NCBI GenBank assembly: GCA_905235425.1
Contig: CAJOKY010000162.1
Span: forward strand, 1 to 5,647
Source: an uncultured Selenomonadaceae bacterium
GTDB lineage: Bacteria; Bacillota; Negativicutes; Selenomonadales; Selenomonadaceae
DNA: 5,647 nucleotides
Reading direction: 5' to 3'
Positions 1-5,085 of this stretch are shown piece by piece. The translations under genes were made by a program, and so were the position numbers. Every line of letters starts with the position of its first letter. The first letter of the stretch is position 1. A model generated the notes under the pieces. It was not told the DNA's origin. It did no database searches and was given only the letters and a program-made list of their open reading frames with translations.

Positions 1-647
1 TTTGCGTAGCTCTTGATGGACGTACAGAATTTGATATTGCAGAAAAATATATCGAATGCGTTAAGAAAGTTTGGAATTTTGATTGCCACATACAGCATTA
101 TGAACGCGGCGAAAAAGGCATTTATGATTTAGTCAGAATTTGTGGTGAGCAAAAAAATATTGCGGAATATCTAAATAAAATTTTTGGTGGTAATTTAAAA
201 ATTGAGCGCACAATTCCTAATGAAATTTTTGTCGCAACTCGCGAAGTACGCTTATCGTTTTTGGCAGGTATGATTGACGGCGACGGACACATAAGCTCCA
301 AATCAAAAGTTCAACTCGGTTCTATCAATAAAGAACTTGCCATTCAACAAATGGCATTAGCTCAATCACTTAATTATCCTGCCAAGATGTATTTGAATCA
401 CTATAGTTCCGAAAATCATGATAAAATTCGTTATCGCATTGAATTTTCGATGAGCGAAGAAATTGGTCAGTATCTCGGCAGTGGAAAAAAATTAGATACC
501 CAATGGAATGGCGTGGAATCTGCAACCAAAACTCCTACTATTATAAGTGTGACTTCTATTGAATATATGGGAAGTCTTGATAAGGAAAGTTATGACTTAG
601 AAACAGTTACGGATAAATTTACTTTGTCGTTTATAAATTCCGGAAAT
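1..647 (+). mobile_element. Intein with LAGLIDADG homing endonuclease, 3' part, inserted in nrdD
   Basis: In the same frame as the NrdD C-extein, residues from 3 to 647 are not reductase. LAGMIDGDG at 261-287, preceded by IPNEIFVATREVRLSF, has the form of the second LAGLIDADG motif of a two-motif (DOD) homing endonuclease. The roughly 85 residues before it fit the region between the two motifs, so the first motif and the N-terminal splicing domain lie outside the window. Near the 3' end, SYDLETVTDKF resembles splicing block F. FINSGN followed by Cys resembles block G, with the terminal Asn at 645-647 and the +1 Cys at 648-650. The penultimate residue is Gly rather than the usual His. Insertion directly before a catalytic residue is typical of inteins. 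Whether it still splices or cuts DNA cannot be told from this part. Confidence 0.9.
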
Positions 648-1523
648 TGTCGCACCCGCGTAATGTCCAATGTCAACGGTCCTGAACAATCCGGCTCGCG
701 CGGAAATTTCTCCTTTGTAACTATAAATTTGCCGAAACTTGCTCTTGAATCTAAAGGCAACCTTGATGAATTTTTCCGCCTTTATGACAAGTACATTACC
801 ATGTGCCATGACTACCTGCTTTTCCGCCTTAAAACCATTGAAGAAAAGCACGTGTACAATTATCCTTTCCTTATGGGACAAGGCGTCTGGCTTGACAGCG
901 ACAAACTTAAGCCGACCGATAAAATTAAAGACGTGTTAAAGCATGCAAGTTACTCAATCGGTTTTTGCGGACTTGCCGAATGTCTCGTAGCGCTTACCGG
1001 CAAGCATCATGGACAAAGTGAAGCCGCGCAGGAACTCGGCTTGAAAATTGTCAGTCACCTTAGACAGCGTACCGACGAATATACAAAACTTGAAAAGCGT
1101 AATTGGACTACTTTCGGTACTCCCGCTGAATCAACCGCAGGGCAATTTCAACGCGCCAATAAAAAAGTTTACGGCATTATAAAAGGCGTCACCGATCGCG
1201 ATTACATGACTAATTCCAGCCACGTACCGGTTTACTTTCCAATCTGCGCGCATGACAAAATCAGAATTGAGGCACCGTACCACGCACTTTGTAACGCAGG
1301 GCATATTGCTTATATTGAAATGGACGGCGACCCTTCAAAAAATATTTCCGCCTTTGAAGCAGTGGTACGCGCCATGCATGATGCCAATATGGGATATTTC
1401 AGCATTAATCACCCCGTAGACCGCGACCCTGTTTGCGGCTACACCGGCATTATTGAAAATGAATGTCCGCATTGTCACCGCAAGGAAATTACACGCGGCA
1501 CTTTCCATATTGACAGGCTATAG
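1..1523 (+). CDS. nrdD: Anaerobic (class III) ribonucleoside-triphosphate reductase, intein-containing, 5'-partial and truncated at the C-terminus
   Basis: The open frame enters from the left edge (first full codon at 3) and stops at 1521-1523. Codons up to 647 are intein; 648-1523 encode 291 residues of C-extein. NrdD reduces ribonucleoside triphosphates to dNTPs in anaerobic cytosol, using a glycyl radical installed by the NrdG activase and a catalytic thiyl cysteine. Visible family features are CRTRV at the junction (the Cys expected to carry the thiyl radical), a GRGN-like SRGNFSF followed by INLPKLAL, a YFSINHPVDRDPVCGY segment, and ECPHC, which together form the zinc-binding region. The protein then ends with TRGTFHIDRL. 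In the family, the zinc region is followed by an arginine-rich stretch with a TGY or CGY glycyl-radical motif and about 30 more residues. From recalled E. coli NrdD (712 aa, Cys384, Gly681), about 35-40 residues including the radical glycine are missing. No nrdG follows. Family assignment is secure; activity of this copy is doubtful. Confidence 0.93.
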   Translation, partial: CVALDGRTEFDIAEKYIECVKKVWNFDCHIQHYERGEKGIYDLVRICGEQKNIAEYLNKIFGGNLKIERTIPNEIFVATREVRLSFLAGMIDGDGHISSKSKVQLGSINKELAIQQMALAQSLNYPAKMYLNHYSSENHDKIRYRIEFSMSEEIGQYLGSGKKLDTQWNGVESATKTPTIISVTSIEYMGSLDKESYDLETVTDKFTLSFINSGNCRTRVMSNVNGPEQSGSRGNFSFVTINLPKLALESKGNLDEFFRLYDKYITMCHDYLLFRLKTIEEKHVYNYPFLMGQGVWLDSDKLKPTDKIKDVLKHASYSIGFCGLAECLVALTGKHHGQSEAAQELGLKIVSHLRQRTDEYTKLEKRNWTTFGTPAESTAGQFQRANKKVYGIIKGVTDRDYMTNSSHVPVYFPICAHDKIRIEAPYHALCNAGHIAYIEMDGDPSKNISAFEAVVRAMHDANMGYFSINHPVDRDPVCGYTGIIENECPHCHRKEITRGTFHIDRL

Positions 1524-1550
1524 GTTTTAGTCGGCAATAATTTTTCTGAA
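1510..1550 (+). other. Possible out-of-frame remnant of the NrdD glycyl-radical loop
   Basis: The nrdD frame stops at 1521-1523. Read one base later (codons starting at 1510), the DNA gives L-T-G-Y, matching the family motif in which the Gly carries the radical, at about the expected distance after the zinc cysteines. Further on, other frames give G-F-S-R (1523-1534) and N-N-F-S-E (1536-1550), loosely like the residues that usually follow TGY. This could be a decayed 3' end with several indels. The matches are short and could be chance, so this is a suggestion only. Confidence 0.3.
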
Positions 1551-1560
1551 TAACTAAAAA

Positions 1561-1593
1561 TCCCGCAAGTTTTTAGCCTGCGGGACTTTTTTT
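1561..1593 (+). terminator. Intrinsic terminator after nrdD, possibly bidirectional
   Basis: TCCCGCA (1561-1567) pairs perfectly with TGCGGGA (1579-1585) around an 11-nt loop and is followed by seven T residues at 1587-1593. An A-run at 1556-1560 would give a U-tract on the other strand, so it could also stop minus-strand transcripts. It lies 37 nt after the nrdD stop and implies that nrdD is the last gene of its transcript. Confidence 0.9.
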
Positions 1594-1718
1594 GTTGCTT
1601 GAAAAAATGTGACAAAATGTTAATGACGTTTGTCGTGTCTGTAGCGGCAGGTGTCGTACTACATCTGCAAATGGTTGGACAGACGCTAAACACAAAGCAA
1701 CCGACCAATAGTTAGCGT
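1594..1718 (+). other. Structured segment between two terminators, candidate small RNA or folded mRNA
   Basis: Several complementary arms are visible. GTTGCTT (1594-1600) matches AAGCAAC (1695-1701). GTGTCTGT (1635-1642) pairs with ACAGACGC (1679-1686) with one G-U. Nested inside, GCAGGTGT (1647-1654) pairs with ACATCTGC (1661-1668) around a 6-nt loop, also with one G-U. ACGCTAA (1683-1689) matches TTAGCGT (1712-1718) perfectly and shares bases with the outer stem, so those two cannot form together. I recognise no known RNA family. No convincing promoter is seen on the plus strand, so the transcript, its direction and its function are open. It overlaps the small ORF at 1617-1715. Confidence 0.35.
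1617..1715 (+). CDS. Putative 32-residue single-span hydrophobic peptide
   Basis: ATG at 1617 opens a 32-codon frame ending with TAG at 1713-1715. The product has a hydrophobic stretch at about residues 2-20 (LMTFVVSVAAGVVLH and on), long enough for one membrane span, followed by a polar tail ending KQPTNS. Composition and length resemble the many small membrane peptides annotated near terminators in Bacillota, some of which are type I toxins, but I cannot name a family. A second in-frame ATG lies at 1623 and an upstream TTG at 1599. None has a clear Shine-Dalgarno sequence, which is the main argument against it. It sits alone between two terminators and its codons overlap strong hairpin arms. 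It may be a real small gene, a relic, or a chance frame. Confidence 0.4.
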   Translation: MLMTFVVSVAAGVVLHLQMVGQTLNTKQPTNS

Positions 1719-1734
1719 TAATCTTAAAACGCGC

Positions 1735-1765
1735 AAAAACCCCGATTCGCCGTCGGGGGTTTTTT
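1735..1765. terminator. Bidirectional intrinsic terminator between nrdD region and alsT
   Basis: CCCCGA (1740-1745) pairs with TCGGGG (1753-1758) around a 7-nt loop. An A5 run before it (1735-1739) and a T6 run after it (1760-1765) give U-tracts on either strand. It can end plus-strand transcripts from the 1594-1715 segment and minus-strand transcripts of the symporter gene, whose stop codon lies about 95 nt away. Confidence 0.88.
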
Positions 1766-1860
1766 GGTGACAAAATTGTTACTGAACTATTAATTTCTTA
1801 AAGCATCGCTATTTTAACATACCTTTACAAAATTTGCAACTGAATTGTAAACCGAATTTC

Positions 1861-3243
1861 TTATTTTCTCTTAGCGATAATCTCATTTTGATAGTGTAAA
1901 CACTCTTGAGCAATGTCTCTATTCAAAATCAGAAGGCAAATTAAATTTGGAATAGCCATTAAACCGTTCATTGTATCTGAAAAATTCCATACAATATCAA
2001 GCGTCTGCGTAGCACCGATAAATGTAATGCAGCTGAAAATTGCGCGATAAGCATAAATGACGCCGCGATTGCTGATAAGATATTCCAAAGATTTTTCGCC
2101 GTAATATTCCCAGCCGAGAATTGTTGAAAATGCGAAAAGTGTAAGACTGATAGAAACAATGACGCGCGCCCATTCGCCGAAAACCGTACTGAAAGCTAAA
2201 ATCGTAAGCTCCGCGCCGGAAACCAATTTGCCTGTAGCGATATCAAGGGCGCCGAGCATGCCGGAACTTGCAATAACCGTACCGGTCAAGAAACAAATTA
2301 TCATTGTGTCAAAAAAAGTACCGGTCATATTAACATAGCCTTGACGTGACGCGTGGTCAGTACGTGCCGCCGCCGCCGCTATAGGTGCCGAGCCTAAACC
2401 TGCCTCGTTTGAAAATACGCCGCGTGCCACGCCCCAACGCATTGCTGTCAACATTGTTGCAACGATTGAACCGCCTATGCCGCCTGCCACTGCCTCTGTT
2501 GAAAACGCCATTTGAATCATTGTCGCCCAACCTGCGGGGACATGTTCAAAATTTACGACAATTACAATTAACGACATGACAATATAAAATGCCGCCATTG
2601 AAGGAACAATGACGCTTGACACTTTGCCTATTGAGTGAACGCCGCGCATTAAAACTGCCAATGAAAGTACGACCAAAACTATGCCGGTCTGCCAAGTTGG
2701 TATGGAAAAACTTGCATTTAATGCCGAGCTTATGGAATTAGCCTGTGTCATGTTGCCAATGCCGAAAGACGCGCAGACTGCAAAGAAGGCAAAAAGCGCC
2801 GCCATAATTTTTCCGAACGCTCCGCCTATGCCGTTTTTCATTGCGTACATAGGACCGCCGGACATTTCGCCGACTGAATTTGTTTCACGGTATTTTACAG
2901 CCAAAACCGATTCGCCGTACTTAGTCGATAAACCGAATGCCGCGCTTATCCACATCCAAACTATGGCGCCGGGTCCGCCGAGTACCATTGCCGTTGCCAC
3001 GCCTACGATATTCCCCGTGCCAACCGTTGCAGAAAGCGCCGTCATAAGCGATTGGAAAGGCGATAAGTCGCCTTTATGCTCCGCCTTATTTTGCATGATC
3101 AGCTTTATTGAGTACCACAAATTTATCCACGTCAAAAATTTTAGGCGTATCGTCAAAAATACGCCCGTACCTACCAATAACACAAGCATTATCGGTCCCC
3201 AGACAAAGTCGTTTACGTCATTTAATAATTGCGACAAGTCCAT
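1861..3243 (-). CDS. alsT: Sodium:alanine/glycine symporter, AGCS family
   Basis: The 460-residue product is a full-length member of the alanine/glycine:cation symporter family (TC 2.A.25), inner-membrane carriers with a LeuT-like fold that import alanine or glycine with Na+. Family landmarks run in order: an N-terminal membrane span (about 14-33), the GDLSPFQSLMTALSATVGTGN block (about 58-78), GGPGAIVWMW (89-98), KYGE (108-111), SGGPMYAMKNG (128-138), and the diagnostic FSNEAGLGSAPIA block (277-289), followed by further hydrophobic spans to about 440. It ends in a charged cytoplasmic-looking tail (AKRK). The start is fixed by AGGAGGT six bases upstream. It has its own promoter and a terminator on the far side, so it is probably monocistronic, though no terminator is evident after sigH. 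Exact substrate (Ala, Gly or a related amino acid) cannot be read from sequence; the gene symbol is a family name. Confidence 0.95.
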   Translation of the reverse strand: MDLSQLLNDVNDFVWGPIMLVLLVGTGVFLTIRLKFLTWINLWYSIKLIMQNKAEHKGDLSPFQSLMTALSATVGTGNIVGVATAMVLGGPGAIVWMWISAAFGLSTKYGESVLAVKYRETNSVGEMSGGPMYAMKNGIGGAFGKIMAALFAFFAVCASFGIGNMTQANSISSALNASFSIPTWQTGIVLVVLSLAVLMRGVHSIGKVSSVIVPSMAAFYIVMSLIVIVVNFEHVPAGWATMIQMAFSTEAVAGGIGGSIVATMLTAMRWGVARGVFSNEAGLGSAPIAAAAARTDHASRQGYVNMTGTFFDTMIICFLTGTVIASSGMLGALDIATGKLVSGAELTILAFSTVFGEWARVIVSISLTLFAFSTILGWEYYGEKSLEYLISNRGVIYAYRAIFSCITFIGATQTLDIVWNFSDTMNGLMAIPNLICLLILNRDIAQECLHYQNEIIAKRK

Positions 3244-3249
3244 TATTCA

Positions 3250-3256
3250 ACCTCCT
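3250..3256 (-). promoter_or_regulatory. Ribosome binding site of alsT
   Basis: On the minus strand AGGAGGT is followed by six bases and then the ATG at 3243. This is a near-perfect Shine-Dalgarno and settles the start codon. Confidence 0.9.
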
Positions 3257-3258
3257 GT

Positions 3259-3274
3259 ACTTTAAAACTTTAAA
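3259..3274. repeat. Tandem 8-bp repeat in the alsT leader
   Basis: ACTTTAAA occurs twice in direct succession (3259-3266 and 3267-3274) immediately upstream of the alsT Shine-Dalgarno, within the predicted 5' untranslated region. It might be a binding site or simply AT-rich sequence. Confidence 0.4.
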
Positions 3275-3322
3275 TTACGGCAACAAAAAAACGCCGAAAC
3301 TTTGAAAAAAATTCCGACGAAA

Positions 3323-3351
3323 ATTATATTTTAAGATAACATCATTGTCAA
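3323..3351 (-). promoter_or_regulatory. Consensus sigma-A promoter of alsT
   Basis: On the minus strand TTGACA (3351-3346), a 17-bp spacer, and TATAAT (3328-3323) match the housekeeping consensus at all twelve positions. Transcription would begin near 3316, giving a leader of about 73 nt before the ATG. Such a perfect core suggests strong intrinsic activity, perhaps held in check by a repressor or leader element. Confidence 0.88.
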
Positions 3352-3400
3352 TTAATGCCGTAATTTATAAATTTTAAGTCATACGTTAAGCTGTCAGCAA

Positions 3401-4138
3401 TTATCTTTCCAAAGTACGGACACGCCTGTCAATGGTAGAAAGACCGCGATAAACCGTTCCAATGTCGATGGATTCGCCGCGACTTGCAACATAGCGCTCC
3501 AACTTTCTTTTCACACGTTGTAAAGCGTTGTCGATAGATTTAACGTGACGATTCAATCCCAGCGCTATCTCTTGATAAGATTTACCGTCCAAGTACGCCA
3601 TTAAAACTTGCCATTCCAAATCGCTTAAAATTTCTTCCATCTTTTTTTCTATCGCCAAAAATTCTTCGCGACTTATTACCAATTCTTCAGGATCGGCAAC
3701 CTTCACGCCGGATATCACGTCAAGTAAAGTCCTGTCCGAGTCCTCATCATAAATCGGCTTATTCAGCGAAATGTATGAATTTAATGGGATATGTTTTTGG
3801 CGCGTTGCCGTTTTAATTGCGGTGATTATTTGGCGCGTTACGCATAGCTCTGCAAAGGCGTGAAAGGAAGAAAGTTTATCGCTTTTAAAATCGCGAATCG
3901 CCTTGTAAAATCCAATCATACCTTCTTGGATTATGTCTTCGCGGTCTGCACCGATTAAAAAGTACGACCTCGCTTTTGCGCGTACAAAACTTCTGTAGCG
4001 CTGAATCAAGTACTCCAACGCGGCATTGTTTGTATTTTCCTTTATCTCTGCTATTAATTCTTCATCTGTCAATGCATCGTACTTTGCAGAATCATCGTAG
4101 GTGCCGACATCAAAACCGCTACTTGTGTTAGTGTCCAT
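3401..4138 (-). CDS. sigH: RNA polymerase sigma-H factor (sigma-70 family, SigH type)
   Basis: The 245-residue protein closely resembles SigH of Bacillus subtilis, the transition-state sigma factor that directs early sporulation, competence and stationary-phase genes. Region 2 spans about residues 42-115, with the near-invariant RAKARSYFLIGADREDI (53-69) and the FAELCVTRQIITAIKTATRQK stretch (95-115) for -10 recognition. SYISLNKPIYDEDSDRTLLD (121-140) is the conserved linker. Region 4 (about 165-215) contains the helix-turn-helix YQEIALGLNRHVKSIDNALQ. The ATG at 4138 is supported by GGAGGT six bases upstream. Relative to the roughly 218-residue B. subtilis protein there is a C-terminal extension of about 27 residues after RKLERYV, rich in Arg and Thr, of unknown role. 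The gene has its own sigma-A promoter and lies after hisG on the same strand. It marks the host as Bacillota but does not prove that it sporulates. Confidence 0.95.
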   Translation of the reverse strand: MDTNTSSGFDVGTYDDSAKYDALTDEELIAEIKENTNNAALEYLIQRYRSFVRAKARSYFLIGADREDIIQEGMIGFYKAIRDFKSDKLSSFHAFAELCVTRQIITAIKTATRQKHIPLNSYISLNKPIYDEDSDRTLLDVISGVKVADPEELVISREEFLAIEKKMEEILSDLEWQVLMAYLDGKSYQEIALGLNRHVKSIDNALQRVKRKLERYVASRGESIDIGTVYRGLSTIDRRVRTLER

Positions 4139-4144
4139 TTCACG

Positions 4145-4150
4145 ACCTCC
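4145..4150 (-). promoter_or_regulatory. Ribosome binding site of sigH
   Basis: GGAGGT on the minus strand lies six bases before the ATG at 4138 and confirms that start. The predicted transcript starts only a few bases upstream, so the leader is very short. Confidence 0.85.
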
Positions 4151-4158
4151 GTCGACTG

Positions 4159-4187
4159 ATTATAACCTACAATTTTTCTTAAGTCAA
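4159..4187 (-). promoter_or_regulatory. Sigma-A promoter of sigH
   Basis: On the minus strand TTGACT (4187-4182), a 17-bp spacer and TATAAT (4164-4159) match the consensus at 11 of 12 positions. An AT-rich stretch upstream (about 4190-4258) could act as an UP element. Predicted start near 4152 leaves a leader of about 14 nt. I see no GC-rich terminator between hisG and this promoter, so some sigH message may also come from hisG. Confidence 0.85.
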
Positions 4188-4258
4188 ACGATTTAAACAT
4201 AAATAATTCTGCAAATATTTTAAAATCCTTTTTTTATTTTCAAAAAAATTTTTCAATG

Positions 4259-4906
4259 CTAACCTTGACGCAAAACTTTTTCCAATTCCGTAACAAGATT
4301 ATCCAATCGCCGATATTTCAATTTATAGCTTACGCGATTTGCAATAAGTCGCGCCGTACAGTCCATAATGCTGACAATCTCTTCCAAATTATTTTCGCGC
4401 AGTGTCGTACCTGTCTCCACAATGTCAACAATACTTTCTGAAAGGTCTACTATCGGCCCGAGTTCGATTGAGCCGTTAAGCTTGATATATTCCATTTGCA
4501 TACCGCGTTCAGTAAAAAATTTTTCGGCAATGCAAGGAAATTTCGTGGCAACTCTTGTATGTGCGTAATCTTCAAGTTTTGCACGCTTTTTATCTTTAGG
4601 TACCGCCATCATCAAATGACATTTGCCGAAACCTAAATCCAGCAGCTCATAAATATCTTTACCCGATTCGGCAATAACGTCCTTGCCGATTATGCCGATA
4701 TCAGCCGCGCCGTGTTCGACGTACGTGGGAACGTCCGCAGTTTTTGTGATAATAAATTTAAGCCGCAATTCTTCATTCTCTAGTACCAGTTTGCGCGATT
4801 TTTCTACTAACCCTTCGGCAGTCCAACCTACCTTTTTTAAAAGTTCGGTAGACAACTCAAAAAGTTTTCCCTTCGGCAAGGCGATTGTTATAATGGATTC
4901 GTCCGT
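4259..4906 (-). CDS. hisG: ATP phosphoribosyltransferase, short (HisZ-dependent) form
   Basis: HisG joins ATP and PRPP to make phosphoribosyl-ATP, the first and feedback-regulated step of histidine synthesis. The 215-residue product starts with IITIALPKGKLFE (5-17), has DVPTYVEHGAADIGIIGKD (58-76) in the substrate cleft, and carries the PRPP-binding loop DIVETGTTL (161-169) after IELGPIVD. It ends soon after and lacks the C-terminal regulatory domain of the long form, so it should need the HisZ partner, which is not in the window. The start is unusual. A canonical ATG at 4939 adds 11 residues (MLLHIYREGIK) but has no Shine-Dalgarno, and the strong AGGGAGGG at 4921-4914 falls inside that extension. 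Seven bases after it stands ACG (4906-4904), exactly where HisG proteins normally begin. I chose ACG; if that is wrong, the gene starts at 4939. No other his genes adjoin it; transcription runs toward sigH. Confidence 0.93.
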   Translation of the reverse strand, partial: TDESIITIALPKGKLFELSTELLKKVGWTAEGLVEKSRKLVLENEELRLKFIITKTADVPTYVEHGAADIGIIGKDVIAESGKDIYELLDLGFGKCHLMMAVPKDKKRAKLEDYAHTRVATKFPCIAEKFFTERGMQMEYIKLNGSIELGPIVDLSESIVDIVETGTTLRENNLEEIVSIMDCTARLIANRVSYKLKYRRLDNLVTELEKVLRQG

Positions 4907-4913
4907 TTTAATT

Positions 4914-4921
4914 CCCTCCCT
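4914..4921 (-). promoter_or_regulatory. Strong ribosome binding site of hisG that points to a non-AUG start
   Basis: AGGGAGGG on the minus strand has ideal strength, and seven bases downstream is ACG at 4906-4904, with no ATG, GTG or TTG in usable range. The canonical ATG at 4939 lies upstream of this site, so the site cannot serve it. Confidence 0.8.
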
Positions 4922-4992
4922 GTAAATATGCAACAACATTTTTACGGCGGCAGGACAAACTCATTGCAACTCGTCACTCGCCGATTTATTAC

Positions 4993-5021
4993 AGTATATT
5001 AATTTGAAAACACAAAGTCAA
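4993..5021 (-). promoter_or_regulatory. Sigma-A promoter of hisG
   Basis: On the minus strand TTGACT (5021-5016), a 17-bp spacer and TATACT (4998-4993) match the consensus at 10 of 12 positions. Transcription would begin near 4986, giving about 80 nt of leader before the ACG start. That leader also contains the ATG at 4939 and an 18-codon frame from 4964 to 4908. No attenuator hairpin or His-codon run is visible. Confidence 0.85.
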
Positions 5022-5029
5022 GCGCGGTA

Positions 5030-5058
5030 TTTTCAGCACGTATTTCAAGTGATATAAT
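5030..5058 (+). promoter_or_regulatory. Sigma-A promoter of kptA
   Basis: TATAAT at 5053-5058 is a perfect -10. TTTTCA at 5030-5035, 17 bp upstream, is a 4-of-6 match to the -35. The predicted start near 5065 leaves about 20 nt of leader. The -35 hexamer is only 8 bp from the -35 of the divergent hisG promoter. Confidence 0.75.
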
Positions 5059-5072
5059 CTGAAAAAAATTTT

Positions 5073-5078
5073 GGCAGG
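5073..5078 (+). promoter_or_regulatory. Ribosome binding site of kptA
   Basis: GGCAGG lies seven bases before ATG at 5086. It favours this start over the in-frame TTG at 5071, which would place the site inside the coding region. Confidence 0.65.
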
Positions 5079-5085
5079 TAATTTT

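Noticed and set aside
597..881. 94-codon minus-strand open frame
   Set aside because: Antisense shadow across the intein/C-extein junction of nrdD.
1510..1541. TTGACA at 1510-1515 followed by AATAAT as a promoter for the small ORF
   Set aside because: The spacing to AATAAT (1536-1541) is 20 bp, and any transcript would meet the terminator at 1561-1593 first. TTGACA here is more simply part of the LTGY remnant.
1573..1773. 66- and 77-codon minus-strand frames through the terminator region
   Set aside because: They read through both terminator hairpins and show no coding signal; the frames arise from the repeats and A/T runs.
2681..3265. 194-codon plus-strand open frame
   Set aside because: It lies entirely antisense to the well-supported symporter gene, has no ribosome site, and its composition is that of a complement frame.
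4200..4258. Terminator between hisG and sigH
   Set aside because: The stretch is only A/T runs with no GC-containing stem, so I do not call a terminator.
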